Assembly (NCBI RefSeq): GCF_000725885.1
Contig: NZ_JODR01000029.1
Location: 54,697-118,696, forward strand
Length of the DNA: 64,000 nucleotides
Direction: 5' to 3'
Source: Streptomyces albus subsp. albus
GTDB lineage: Bacteria > Actinomycetota > Actinomycetes > Streptomycetales > Streptomycetaceae
Shown here: positions 34,730-43,148 of the stretch, piece by piece
Layout: every line of letters starts with the position of its first letter
How positions within the stretch are numbered: position 1 is the first letter of the stretch
Notes under the pieces: model-generated
Databases searched by the model: none
Told to the model about the DNA's origin: nothing
Seen by the model: only the letters and a program-made list of their open reading frames with translations
Position numbers and translations under genes: made by a program

Positions 34730-35380
34730 TCACCGGGCGGCGGTCCCGCGGCGCCAGCAGTCCGCCAGGTGGTCGTCGACCAGTCCGCACGCCTGCATCA
34801 GGGCGTAGGCGGTGGTGGGGCCGACGAAGCGGAATCCGCGCCGCTTCAGTTCCTTGGCGAGCGCCGTGGACTCGGGGGTGGAGCCGGGCACCTCGGCCGT
34901 GCTGCGGGGGACCCGCCGGGTGGCGGGGTCGGGCGCGTGGGACCACACCAGGCGGTCGAGCTCGCCCGGTGCCCAGTCGGCTGCCACCCGGGCGTTGGCG
35001 AGCGCGGCGCTGATCTTGGCACGGTTGCGGACGATGCCGCTGTCGGCCAGCAGCCGCGCCTCGTCGTCCTCGGTGAAGGCGGCGACGGCGGGGATGTGGA
35101 ACCCGGCGAAGGCGGCGCGGAACGCCTCCCGCTTGCGGAGGATCGTCAGCCACGACAGCCCGGACTGGAAGGCTTCCAGGCAGAGGCGTTCGAACAGGGC
35201 GTCGTCGCCGTGGACCGGCCGGCCCCATTCGGTGTCGTGGTACGCGGCGTAGTCCTCGGGCCCGGTGCCCCAGGGGCAGCGCAGTCGTCCGTCGGGCCCG
35301 GGCCGGGCTCCGCCCTCGGGGGTGTCCGGGAGGGCGGCCCCGGGTCCGGTGTCGCCGGCGGTGGGGGTCTCGGTGGTCAT
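34730..35380 (-). CDS. tag: DNA-3-methyladenine glycosylase I
   Basis: The 216-residue protein is a Tag glycosylase: RCPWGTGPEDYAAYHDTEWG near residue 34 supplies the first Cys and His zinc ligands, LCLEAFQSGLSWLTILRKRE forms the active-site helix, and DHLADCW near the C-terminus supplies the second H-x3-C pair. It removes 3-methyladenine from alkylated DNA. The ATG start overlaps the stop of the DivIVA-like gene (ATGA), so they are coupled. The N-terminal 30 residues are an extra disordered leader. Confidence 0.94.
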   Translation of the reverse strand: MTTETPTAGDTGPGAALPDTPEGGARPGPDGRLRCPWGTGPEDYAAYHDTEWGRPVHGDDALFERLCLEAFQSGLSWLTILRKREAFRAAFAGFHIPAVAAFTEDDEARLLADSGIVRNRAKISAALANARVAADWAPGELDRLVWSHAPDPATRRVPRSTAEVPGSTPESTALAKELKRRGFRFVGPTTAYALMQACGLVDDHLADCWRRGTAAR

Positions 35381-36012
35381 CGTCCGCTCTCTTCCTGTCC
35401 GTCACGGCCGGCTTCCCGGCCGTCGCCGCCGGCATCCCGTCCGAGGCCGTGGCTGCCGGCTTCGCGGCCGTCGCCGACGGCTTCTCTCTCCCCGTCACCG
35501 GCCCGGCGGTCGTCGTGGGGCGCCGCGCCGGGGTGCGGGGCGTCCTGCCCGCCGGGCGCGGGCGGGGTCGACGGGTCCTCGGGGGCGGGCCCGGGCGACG
35601 GGTCCTCGGGGGCGGTGGTGCCGTCCGGGCCCGCCGCCGGGCCGCGTGCCGGTTCCCGTCCGGTGGCGGGGGTGCGGCCCATCGCGACGGCCTGGGCGCC
35701 GGCCAGGGAGGACTCCAGCTCGGCGATACGGGCGTCCCGTTCGGCGAGCTCGGCGCCGAGCCGGTCGAGGACGTCGTCGACCTGGTCCATGCGGTAGCCG
35801 CGCAGCCCGATGGCCAGGCGCAGCCCGGCCACGTCGGCGTGGGTGACGGGCCGCTCGGCGGGCAGGGGCTCGTCCAGCAGATCGGGCGGTACGTCGGCGA
35901 GTCCGCCGGTCGCTCCGCGCTCCCGCGCGTGTGAGCCGTCGCCGCTCCCGACGATGGCCAGCGTGACCGCGGCGACGACCACGACGAGCGAGATCAGCAG
36001 GAACACGAACAC
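35377..36012 (-). CDS. Membrane-anchored DivIVA-domain-like protein
   Basis: The 211-residue protein begins with a hydrophobic helix (VFLLISLVVVVAAVTLAIVG). It continues with VTHADVAGLRLAIGLRGYRM and DQVDDVLDRLGAELAERDAR, the DivIVA-like pattern including GYRMDQVDDVLDRL. From about residue 115 it is a Gly/Pro/Asp-rich disordered tail. GTG 36012 follows GGGGAGTCGTGCC. It may mark or organise membrane sites. It is coupled to tag and divergent from folP2. Confidence 0.87.
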   Translation of the reverse strand: MFVFLLISLVVVVAAVTLAIVGSGDGSHARERGATGGLADVPPDLLDEPLPAERPVTHADVAGLRLAIGLRGYRMDQVDDVLDRLGAELAERDARIAELESSLAGAQAVAMGRTPATGREPARGPAAGPDGTTAPEDPSPGPAPEDPSTPPAPGGQDAPHPGAAPHDDRRAGDGEREAVGDGREAGSHGLGRDAGGDGREAGRDGQEESGR

Positions 36013-36160
36013 GGCACGACTCCCCGAGTGGTCGCCTGAAGGTGGGCAGACCCCGATCGTGCCACGGCTCGCCGACGGCTATGGTCGGCGACGGGATCGG
36101 TGCACGGGCCACGCGGGTGCGGGGCCGGGCCGGGCACCGCCGAGAGGAAGAGGACGGTTG

Positions 36161-37054
36161 ATGCTGCGCCTGGGGACGCGTGAGTTCGGTGAGCACGAGC
36201 CGGTGATCATGGCGATCGTGAACCGCACCCCGGATTCGTTCTACGACCGGGGTGCCACCTTCCGTGACGAGCCGGCGCTCGCACGAGTGGAGCAGGCCGT
36301 CGCCGAGGGCGCCGCGATCATCGACATCGGCGGGGTGAAGGCCGGCCCGGGCGACGAGGTGACCGCCCAGGAGGAGGCGCGGCGCACGGTCGGTTTCGTC
36401 GCTGAGGTGCGCCGCCGCTGGCCGGACGTGGTGATCAGCGTGGACACCTGGCGGCACGAGGTGGGCGAGGCGGTGTGCGAGGCGGGTGCCGACCTGCTCA
36501 ACGACGCCTGGGGCGGGGTGGACCCGCGACTGGCCGAGGTCGCGGCCCGGTACGGCGCCGGGCTCGTGTGCACGCACGCGGGCGGCGCCCAGCCGCGCAC
36601 CCGGCCGCACCGCGCTGTGTACGAGCCGGCGGCGGACGCGGAGGGCGCCGGGCCGAGCGGCGTCGTGGACGACATCCTGCGGGTGACGCTGGGGCTGGCC
36701 GAGCGGGCGGCCGGGCTGGGGGTGCGGCGGGACGGCATCCTCATCGACCCGGGGCACGATTTCGGCAAGTCCACCCGGCACTCCCTGGAGGCCACCCGGG
36801 AACTGGACCGGCTGACCGCGACGGGCTGGCCGGTGCTGGTCTCGCTGTCCAACAAGGACTTCGTCGGCGAGACCCTGGACCGGCCGGTCGACGAGAGGCT
36901 GCTGGGCACGCTGGCCACCACGGCGGTCTCCGCCTGGCTGGGGGCGCGGGTCTACCGCGTCCACGAGGTGGCCGAGACCAAACAGGTGCTCGACATGGTG
37001 GCCTCCATCGCGGGGCACCGTCCGCCCGCGGTGGCCCGCCGGGGCCTGGCCTGA
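36161..37054 (+). CDS. folP2: Dihydropteroate synthase paralogue (FolP2 type)
   Basis: The 297-residue TIM-barrel protein resembles dihydropteroate synthase: VIMAIVNRTPDSFYDRG (about 15-31) and SVDTWRHEV. Loop 2, normally ESTRPG, reads DIGGVKAGPG (55-64); the usual SRK near the C-terminal phosphate site reads SNKDF (about 230); RVHD reads RVHE. These changes are in residues that bind substrate, and mycobacterial FolP2 reportedly lacks synthase activity. No other folate gene is nearby. So a different pterin-like or glycolipid-linked reaction is possible. ATG 36161 follows GAGGAAGAGGACGGTTG. Confidence 0.88.
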   Translation: MLRLGTREFGEHEPVIMAIVNRTPDSFYDRGATFRDEPALARVEQAVAEGAAIIDIGGVKAGPGDEVTAQEEARRTVGFVAEVRRRWPDVVISVDTWRHEVGEAVCEAGADLLNDAWGGVDPRLAEVAARYGAGLVCTHAGGAQPRTRPHRAVYEPAADAEGAGPSGVVDDILRVTLGLAERAAGLGVRRDGILIDPGHDFGKSTRHSLEATRELDRLTATGWPVLVSLSNKDFVGETLDRPVDERLLGTLATTAVSAWLGARVYRVHEVAETKQVLDMVASIAGHRPPAVARRGLA

Positions 37055-37100
37055 CGTCCCGCCCGCGGAGAGCGGTCCCCGCTGTCCCGCACCGCCGGGT

Positions 37101-37140
37101 GGCCGGCCCCGGGGCCGGCCCGGCGGGTTCCTGCCGGGCC
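37101..37140. terminator. Palindromes between convergent folP2 and LOG genes
   Basis: A perfect 20-bp palindrome (GGCCGGCCCC/GGGGCCGGCC, 37101-37120) overlaps a second hairpin with 8-bp arms GGCCCGGC/GCCGGGCC (37117-37140). They are likely terminator structures in this 221-bp convergent gap. Confidence 0.55.
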
Positions 37141-37275
37141 TCCGTGCCGTTCCGGTGAGGGGGTGCCCCTCCCCAGGGCTCACGGGCTGCGGGTGGCGTG
37201 CGGCCGGTGGCTGGTCGCGCGGCTGCCCGCGCCCCTGGCGAGACGGGCCGGGGCGCCTGCCCGGCACGGCACGGC

Positions 37276-38022
37276 CTAGCCGCCGACCTCCTTGGTGACC
37301 AGCGTGACCGCCTCGTCGATGTCGTCGGTGACGTGGAAGAGCTCCATGTCGCGCTCGGACGCCTTGCCGCCGGCGACGACCGAGTCGCGTACCCAGTCGA
37401 GGAGGCCCTGCCAGTAGGCGGTGCCGAACAGCACGATCGGGAAGCGGGTCACCTTCTGCGTCTGCACGAGGGTCAGGGCCTCGAACAGCTCGTCCAGCGT
37501 GCCCAGTCCGCCCGGCAGGACGACGAACCCGCTGGCGTACTTGACGAACATCGTCTTCCGCACGAAGAAGTACCGGAAGTTGATGCCGATGTCGACGTAC
37601 GGGTTCATGCCCTGCTCGAAGGGCAGCTCGATGCCGAGCCCCACGGAGGTGCCGCCCGCCTCCAGCGCGCCCTTGTTGGCGGCTTCCATCGCGCCGGGGC
37701 CGCCGCCGGTGATGACGGCGAAGCCCGCCTCGGCCAGTGCCTTGCCGAGGCGTACGCCCTTGTCGTACTCGGGCGCGTCAACAGGGGTGCGGGCCGAGCC
37801 GAAGACGCTGATGGCGGGGCCGAGTTCGGCCAGGGTGCCGAAGCCCTCCACGAACTCGGACTGGATGCGCATCACCCGCCAGGGGTCCTGGTGGACGAAG
37901 TCGGAGGGGCCTGCGGTGTCCAGCAGCCGCTGGTCGGTGGTCCCCGGACGCACCTGGTCGCGACGCCGTACGACGGGGCCCAGCCGCTGCTCCTTCGGCT
38001 CCCAGCCGGCCTTGTCCGTCAT
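37276..38022 (-). CDS. LOG-family (TIGR00730) Rossmann protein
   Basis: The 248-residue protein has the LOG motifs: VFGSARTP, GGGPGAMEAANKGA and the PGGLGTLDELFE (PGGxGTxxE) phosphoribohydrolase signature. It is the larger actinobacterial type rather than the short cytokinin-producing one, but the family reaction is release of a free base from a nucleoside 5'-monophosphate. It lies 175 bp from dapE on the same strand. Confidence 0.92.
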   Translation of the reverse strand: MTDKAGWEPKEQRLGPVVRRRDQVRPGTTDQRLLDTAGPSDFVHQDPWRVMRIQSEFVEGFGTLAELGPAISVFGSARTPVDAPEYDKGVRLGKALAEAGFAVITGGGPGAMEAANKGALEAGGTSVGLGIELPFEQGMNPYVDIGINFRYFFVRKTMFVKYASGFVVLPGGLGTLDELFEALTLVQTQKVTRFPIVLFGTAYWQGLLDWVRDSVVAGGKASERDMELFHVTDDIDEAVTLVTKEVGG

Positions 38023-38196
38023 CTACCGTCTCCTTCCGCCTGCGATCTTTCGGTTCAGGGTATGCGGACGGCGGCGACGGCCGTCGGGAAACCACGCTGC
38101 GGGCGGACGGACGGCAGCCGGCCGGCAGACGACGCGGGCCACCGTCCCGCACGCACCGGTCCGCGGTACACACGGACCGGCGGACCGGCCGGCCGC

Positions 38197-39276
38197 TCAG
38201 TCGGTGAGCCAGCGCCGCAGCCGCTCCTCGCAGTGGCCGATGAGCGCCACCTCGACCCGCTCGTCCCTCTTGTGGGCGAGATTCGGGTCACCCGGGCCGT
38301 AGTTGACGGCGGGCACGCCCAGAGCGCTGAACCGGGACACGTCGGTCCATCCGTACTTGGGCCGCGGCTCGCCGCCCACCGCGGCCAGGAAGGCGCGGGC
38401 CGCCGGGTGGGAGAGCCCCGGCAGCGCACCCGGGGAGCTGTCGTCCACCTCCATGTCCACCACTCCGCAGCCCGCGAAGACCTCGCGCACGTGGTCGAAC
38501 GCCTCCTGTTCGCCGCGGTCCGGCGCGTAGCGGAAGTTGACGGTGACGGTGCACTCGTCGGGGATGACGTTGCCGGCGACGCCGCCCTCGATCCGTACCG
38601 CGTTGAGCCCCTCGCGGTACTCCAGGCCGTCGATCACCGGCCGCCGCGGCTCGTAGGAGGCCAGCCGCTCCAGCACCGGGCCGGCCGCGTGGATGGCGTT
38701 GGCGCCCATCCAGCCGCGCGCCGAGTGCGCACGCGTGCCCCAGGTGCGCAGCTGGACCCGCAGGGTGCCCTGGCAGCCGCCCTCGACCTGCCCCTCGGAG
38801 GGCTCCAGCAGCACGGCGAAGTCACCGGCCAGCCAGTCGGGGTGGGCCTCGGCGAGGTGGCCGAGGCCGTTGAGGTGGGCGGCGACCTCCTCGTTGTCGT
38901 AGAAGACGAAGGTCAGATCGCGGTTGGGCTCCGGCACGGTCGCCGCGATGCGCAGCTGCACGGCGACGCCCGCCTTCATGTCACTGGTGCCGCAGCCCCA
39001 CAGGAAGCCGTCCTCGTCCAGCCGGGAGGGCACGTTGTCGGCGATGGGCACGGTGTCGATGTGCCCTGCCAGGATCACCCGCTCGGCGCGGCCCAGCTCG
39101 GTACGGGCCACGACGTTGTTCCCGTGCCGGTCCACCCGCAGGTGCGGCAGGTTTGACAGCGCCTTCTCGACGGCGTCCGCGAGGGCTTTCTCGTTGCCGC
39201 TCTCGGAGGGGAAGTCCACCAGCCGCGCGGTGAGCCGGGCGGCGTCCTGTCGCAGGTCGAGTGCGCTGTCGGTCAT
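38197..39276 (-). CDS. dapE: Succinyl-diaminopimelate desuccinylase
   Basis: The 359-residue M20-type metalloenzyme has [10 protein letters not shown] (metal His and Asp), [12 protein letters not shown], and FYDNEEVA with the catalytic Glu. The C-terminal dimerisation domain follows in [17 protein letters not shown]. It hydrolyses N-succinyl-LL-DAP to LL-DAP and succinate in lysine/peptidoglycan synthesis. A second gene of the pathway, dapC, lies 2 kb away (41393), a spread-out arrangement also seen in mycobacteria. Divergent from the secreted transglycosylase-like gene. Confidence 0.95.
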   Translation of the reverse strand: MTDSALDLRQDAARLTARLVDFPSESGNEKALADAVEKALSNLPHLRVDRHGNNVVARTELGRAERVILAGHIDTVPIADNVPSRLDEDGFLWGCGTSDMKAGVAVQLRIAATVPEPNRDLTFVFYDNEEVAAHLNGLGHLAEAHPDWLAGDFAVLLEPSEGQVEGGCQGTLRVQLRTWGTRAHSARGWMGANAIHAAGPVLERLASYEPRRPVIDGLEYREGLNAVRIEGGVAGNVIPDECTVTVNFRYAPDRGEQEAFDHVREVFAGCGVVDMEVDDSSPGALPGLSHPAARAFLAAVGGEPRPKYGWTDVSRFSALGVPAVNYGPGDPNLAHKRDERVEVALIGHCEERLRRWLTD

Positions 39277-39362
39277 GGGGCCACCCTACGGCGCCGGGCG
39301 GGCAGCGCGCCGTGCGCCCCGCTCCCACCGGCTCGGCGCACCCGGCCGTTACCTTGGGTGCC

Positions 39363-40409
39363 GTGCACCACTCAGGACCCGACAGCGCCGCGGGGACGGC
39401 GGGCCGCGCATCCCGTACCGGGGACCGCGGCAGGACGTCACGGACGGTCGTGGCCTGCGCGGTGCTGCTCGCCGTCGTCGCCTACGCGGTGGTGCGCGGA
39501 CTGACCGGACAGGACGGTTCGGTGTGCACCGTACGGGCCACCGGTTCCGCCGCGGCCCGGGAGCCGTCCGAGTACTCGCTCAAGCCCGAGCAGGCGGCGA
39601 ACGCCGCCACCATCGCGGCCGTCGCCTCCCGGCGCGGGCTCCCGGAGGCTGCGGTGACCACAGCGCTGGCCACCGCGATGCAGGAGTCCCATCTGCGCAA
39701 CGTCCCGCACGGGGACCGGGATTCGGTCGGGCTCTTCCAGCAGCGTCCTTCGCAGGGCTGGGGCACCGCCGCGCAGATCCAGGACCCGGTCTACTCGGCG
39801 GGCAGGTTCTACGACCATCTGGTGAAGGTTCCCGGCTACGAGCGGCTGCCGGTGACCGTCGCCGCCCAGCGCGTGCAGCGCAGCGGCTACCCCCGGGCCT
39901 ACGCCAGGCACGAGAAGAACGCGGCGCTGCTCACGGCCGCCCTCACCGGCCACGCCGCAGCCGCGCTCAACTGCACGACGGGCACCCGCGACCGGGACAG
40001 GCCGGGCGAGCCGCGACAGGTACGCGAGCGGCTGGTGCGGGAGTTCGGCCGGGACGTGCTGGCCGAGGGCAGCGGCACGGTGCACACCCGTTCCGCCGCC
40101 GGCGGCCCCTCCGCCGGCGCCCCGCACGCGCCCGGCGCCGGCGCCGGGCCCGCGGCGCACGCCCGGGCAGCGCGCACCGTCTCCGTTCCGGCCCACGACC
40201 GCCGCGCGGGCTGGGAACTGGCCCACTGGGCGGTCGCCAACGCCGAGGCGCTGCGCATCGACCGGATCTCCTACGACGGCCGGGTGTGGCAGGCCGACCG
40301 TGCGTCGGAGGGCTGGCGCCGGGCCGGCGCCCCGGGTGCCGGCTTCGAAGCCAAGGGCGGGACTGCGCCGGGCGGCCCCGTCGATCTGCTGCCGGCCGCC
40401 GGTCACTAG
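39363..40409 (+). CDS. Membrane-anchored protein with lysozyme-like fold
   Basis: The 348-residue protein starts at GTG 39363 and has a membrane anchor around 25-45 (TVVACAVLLAVVAYAVVRGL). The central domain carries ATAMQESHLRN (the Glu of a lysozyme-like enzyme), GDRDSVGLFQQRPSQGWGT and DPVYSAGRFYDHLV, the pattern of actinobacterial transglycosylase-like domains. Homologues are often mislabelled heavy metal transporter. A second small domain (WELAHWAVANAEALRIDRIS) ends the protein. It probably acts on, or binds, peptidoglycan outside the membrane. Confidence 0.8.
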   Translation: MHHSGPDSAAGTAGRASRTGDRGRTSRTVVACAVLLAVVAYAVVRGLTGQDGSVCTVRATGSAAAREPSEYSLKPEQAANAATIAAVASRRGLPEAAVTTALATAMQESHLRNVPHGDRDSVGLFQQRPSQGWGTAAQIQDPVYSAGRFYDHLVKVPGYERLPVTVAAQRVQRSGYPRAYARHEKNAALLTAALTGHAAAALNCTTGTRDRDRPGEPRQVRERLVREFGRDVLAEGSGTVHTRSAAGGPSAGAPHAPGAGAGPAAHARAARTVSVPAHDRRAGWELAHWAVANAEALRIDRISYDGRVWQADRASEGWRRAGAPGAGFEAKGGTAPGGPVDLLPAAGH

Positions 40410-40717
40410 TGCCACCGCTCCCCCGCGGGAGGGAAGCCGGTCCACCCGGCGCATACCGCGTCCCTCGCGCGGCGGTCCCTGCCAGGAGTGAACGGCGGGG
40501 TACGAACATGCCTGGCCGAGCCGCTTTCCGGCGCTGCGCGGACAGGACAACTCCCTGCGGTAAATGCCCAGTTTGCGGGTTCACGCGGCAAACCTGGATT
40601 GCCAATCCTTTACCTGGGAAGACCGCAACCTCCACGGCGTCCGGCCCGATAGGCACAGCGTCCGGCCGGGCGCCCCCGGCTGACAGGCCAAGAACACCTC
40701 TCCGCCGAAGGAGCACC
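40410..40717. other. Regulatory region of the secreted repeat protein
   Basis: The 308-bp gap is AT-richer near 40560-40625. It holds an inverted repeat with arms GTTTGC (40571-40576) and GCAAAC (40588-40593), and ATTGCCAATCCTTTACC nearby. An in-frame ATG at 40508 is open into the next gene, but it crosses this promoter-like region and lacks a signal peptide. Confidence 0.45.
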
Positions 40718-41125
40718 ATGTCCCACCCCCTCACGCGCCGGATCGCCCGCACCGCGCTGCTCACCGCGGCCGGCGCTGCCACCGTCATCGGTGCCGCTGG
40801 TGCCGCGAGCGCCGTGGAACTGCCCGCGTCCCCCCTGGGCGGTGTCAGCAACCTGGACGGGGAGAGCCTCGGCAACACGGTGGACAAGGCGGCCCGCGGC
40901 ACCACCGGGATGGCCGGCAAGGCCGGTGGCAACGCGGTCGCCAAGACCCTGCCCGCCGCCGGCAAGGCCGTCGGCAACACCGGCAAGACCGTCATCCCGG
41001 CCGCGCAGAACCTCGCGGGCAACACCGCCGGCCAGGCCGGCGGGCTCGTCGGTGACACGGCCACCTCCGCCACCGGCAAGGGCCTGCCCTCCACCGGCAA
41101 CCTGGGCGGCCTCCCGATCCGCTGA
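40718..41125 (+). CDS. Small secreted protein with GNT/AGK-type repeats
   Basis: The 135-residue protein starts at ATG 40718 (GAAGGAGCACC upstream) and has a Sec signal peptide cleaved after GAASA, near residue 33. The mature part is a low-complexity Gly/Asn/Thr/Lys/Ala repeat (GKAGGNAVAKTLPAAGKAVG, NTAGQAGGLVGD) without Cys. It is neither a chaplin nor a rodlin by motif. It is likely an extracellular or wall-associated surface protein with flexible structure. Function unknown. Confidence 0.8.
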   Translation: MSHPLTRRIARTALLTAAGAATVIGAAGAASAVELPASPLGGVSNLDGESLGNTVDKAARGTTGMAGKAGGNAVAKTLPAAGKAVGNTGKTVIPAAQNLAGNTAGQAGGLVGDTATSATGKGLPSTGNLGGLPIR

Positions 41126-41303
41126 GCCCGCCCGCGAGCCGGCCCGCCCCGACAGGCGGCCGGTGCCGTCGCGGCCGGACCGGCACAGGGACCCCCTCCC
41201 CTGACAGTCCGGCAGGCCACCGCCGCGGGCCCACGGCCCGCGCGGCTCCCGAAGGGCGCCGCCCCGAGCTCCCGCGGGGCCGGCGCCCGCGCCCCTCAGG
41301 CGC

Positions 41304-41346
41304 GCGAAGGGCCGCCCGCACCCTCACGGTGCGGGCGGCCCTTCGC
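41304..41346. terminator. Bidirectional terminator
   Basis: A perfect 19-bp stem (GCGAAGGGCCGCCCGCACC / GGTGCGGGCGGCCCTTCGC) with a 5-nt CTCAC loop sits between the convergent secreted-protein gene and dapC. Confidence 0.88.
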
Positions 41347-41392
41347 ATGTGCGGAACCGTTCCCCGGCAGGGCGGGGAACGGTCCGCTCTTT

Positions 41393-42499
41393 TCAGTCCT
41401 TCAGGCGCCGCACCGCCGCCGTGACGCGCTCGTCGGTGGCGGTGAGCGCCACCCGCACGTGCCGTGCGCCGGCCGGACCGTAGAAGTCGCCGGGTGCCAC
41501 GAGGATGCCCCGTTCGGCCAGCGCGGCGACCGTGTCCCAGCACGGCTCGTCGCGGGTCGCCCACAGGTACAAGGACGCCTCGCTGTGGTCGATGCGGAAG
41601 CCGGCGGCCTCCAGCGCCCCGCGCAGGGCGGTCCGCCGCGCCCGGTAGCGTTCCCGCTGCTCGGCCACGTGAGTGTCGTCGCCGAGGGCGGCGACGGTGG
41701 CCGCCTGCACGGGTGCGGGCGTCATCATGCCGCCGTGCTTGCGGATCTGGAGCAGGTCGCCCAGCACGGCGGCGTCACCGGCGACGAACGCGGCACGGTA
41801 CCCGGCGAGGTTCGAGCGCTTGGAGAGGGAGTGCACGGCCACGACGCCCTCGAAGCTGCCGCCGCACACGTCCTGGTCGAGGACGGAGACCGGGTCGGCG
41901 TCCCAGCCGAGTTCGAGGTAGCACTCGTCACTGAAGACGAGCACTCCGTGGGCGCGGGCCCAGGCGACGACCTCGCGGAGCTTCTCGCGGGGCAGCACCT
42001 GTCCGGTGGGGTTGGACGGCGAGTTGAGCCACAGCAGGGACAGCCCGTCGGGGTCCAGCTCGGTCGGGTCGTCGTAGGCGACGTACTCGGCGCCCGCAAG
42101 CCGCGCCCCCACCTCGTAGGTCGGGTACGCGAGCCGGGGGAAGGCCACCCGGTCGCCGGGGCCGAGGCCGAGCTGGGTCGGCAGCCAGGCGACCAGCTCC
42201 TTGGAGCCGACGACGGGCAGCACATTGCGGTCGGTGATCCCGCGCGCGCCCAGCCGCCGCTCGCACCAGCCGGTGAGCGCGTCCCGCAGCGCCTGGGTGC
42301 CCCACACGGTGGGGTAGCCGGGGGTGTCGGCGGCGTCGGTGAGCGCACGCCGGATCAGCTCCGGCACCGGGTCGACGGGGGTGCCCACGGACAGGTCGAC
42401 GATGCCGTCGGGGTGTGCCGCGGCGGTGGCTTTGCACGGTTCGAGCCGGTCCCAGGGGAAGGTGGGGAGACGGTCGGAGAGGGAGGGCATGGGGCTCAC
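41393..42499 (-). CDS. dapC: Succinyldiaminopimelate transaminase
   Basis: The 368-residue fold-type I aminotransferase has NSPSNPTGQVLPREKL, SDECYLELGW and SLSKRSNLAGYRAAF with the PLP lysine. It begins SPMPSLSDRLPTFPWDRLE at GTG 42499; ATG 42490 is also possible. It makes N-succinyl-L,L-diaminopimelate from the keto intermediate, complementing dapE at 38.2 kb. The adjacent upstream gene is a ferredoxin, an order conserved in mycobacteria (fdxC, dapC). Confidence 0.93.
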   Translation of the reverse strand: MSPMPSLSDRLPTFPWDRLEPCKATAAAHPDGIVDLSVGTPVDPVPELIRRALTDAADTPGYPTVWGTQALRDALTGWCERRLGARGITDRNVLPVVGSKELVAWLPTQLGLGPGDRVAFPRLAYPTYEVGARLAGAEYVAYDDPTELDPDGLSLLWLNSPSNPTGQVLPREKLREVVAWARAHGVLVFSDECYLELGWDADPVSVLDQDVCGGSFEGVVAVHSLSKRSNLAGYRAAFVAGDAAVLGDLLQIRKHGGMMTPAPVQAATVAALGDDTHVAEQRERYRARRTALRGALEAAGFRIDHSEASLYLWATRDEPCWDTVAALAERGILVAPGDFYGPAGARHVRVALTATDERVTAAVRRLKD

Positions 42500-42579
42500 T
42501 TTCTTGGGCTGTCCGTGCGGCGCGCCACCGGCGGGACGCGGCGGTGAGCGGCTGTGCGCGGTACGGCTCGGAAAACGCC

Positions 42580-42622
42580 GCAGTCCCGTACGGCGGACAC
42601 GGGGATCGCCGTACGGGACTGC
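42580..42622 (-). terminator. Hairpin between ferredoxin and dapC genes
   Basis: A perfect 16-bp stem (GCAGTCCCGTACGGCG / CGCCGTACGGGACTGC) with an 11-nt loop lies after the ferredoxin stop. It may uncouple, or attenuate into, the dapC gene downstream. Confidence 0.8.
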
Positions 42623-42668
42623 CGAGGAGTCACAGGGGGTGGCTCACTCGTCGTTCACTCGTGGTGGC

Positions 42669-42995
42669 TCACTCGTCGTGTTCCTGCGGGGGAAGCGCGG
42701 CGATGAGCGGGTGGTCCTTCTCGATCAGGCCGAGCTTGCTGGCGCCGCCGGGCGAGCCGAGGTCGTCGAAGAATTCGACGTTCGCCTTGTAGTAGTCCTT
42801 CCACTCCTCCGGAGTGTCATCCTCGTAGAAGATGGCCTCGACCGGGCAGACGGGCTCGCAGGCACCGCAGTCGACGCACTCGTCCGGGTGGATGTACAAG
42901 GACCGCTGGCCCTCGTAGATGCAGTCGACGGGGCACTCCTCGATGCAAGCCTTGTCCTTAAGGTCGACGCAAGGCTCCGCGATGACGTACGTCAC
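42669..42995 (-). CDS. fdxA: Ferredoxin (7Fe type)
   Basis: The 108-residue protein starts TYVIAEPCVDLKDKACIEECPVD after GTG 42995 (GAGGAGGAACGACAGC upstream). The Cys pattern with ACIEECPVDC and DECVDCGACEPVCPVEAI is that of [3Fe-4S][4Fe-4S] FdxA-type ferredoxins. The acidic C-terminal stretch is typical. It carries low-potential electrons, for example to cytochromes P450. A strong hairpin separates it from dapC. Confidence 0.94.
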   Translation of the reverse strand: MTYVIAEPCVDLKDKACIEECPVDCIYEGQRSLYIHPDECVDCGACEPVCPVEAIFYEDDTPEEWKDYYKANVEFFDDLGSPGGASKLGLIEKDHPLIAALPPQEHDE

Positions 42996-43148
42996 GCTGT
43001 CGTTCCTCCTCGTTAGGGCTGGCGGGCCGGTGCTGCCCGGGTCCGCCACGGGCGCGCGGGAGCGCTCTTTCGCTTCGGACGGCGGCGATGCCCACACCTA
43101 GTATCTCCGTTCCAGGACACAAGACGAACAGGAGGGGCGGATACAGCT

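Noticed and set aside
40508..40717. N-terminal extension with CGKCPVCG before the secreted repeat protein
   Set aside because: The zinc-ribbon-like string arises in the AT-rich promoter region; the ATG at 40718 has a better SD and a proper signal peptide directly after it.
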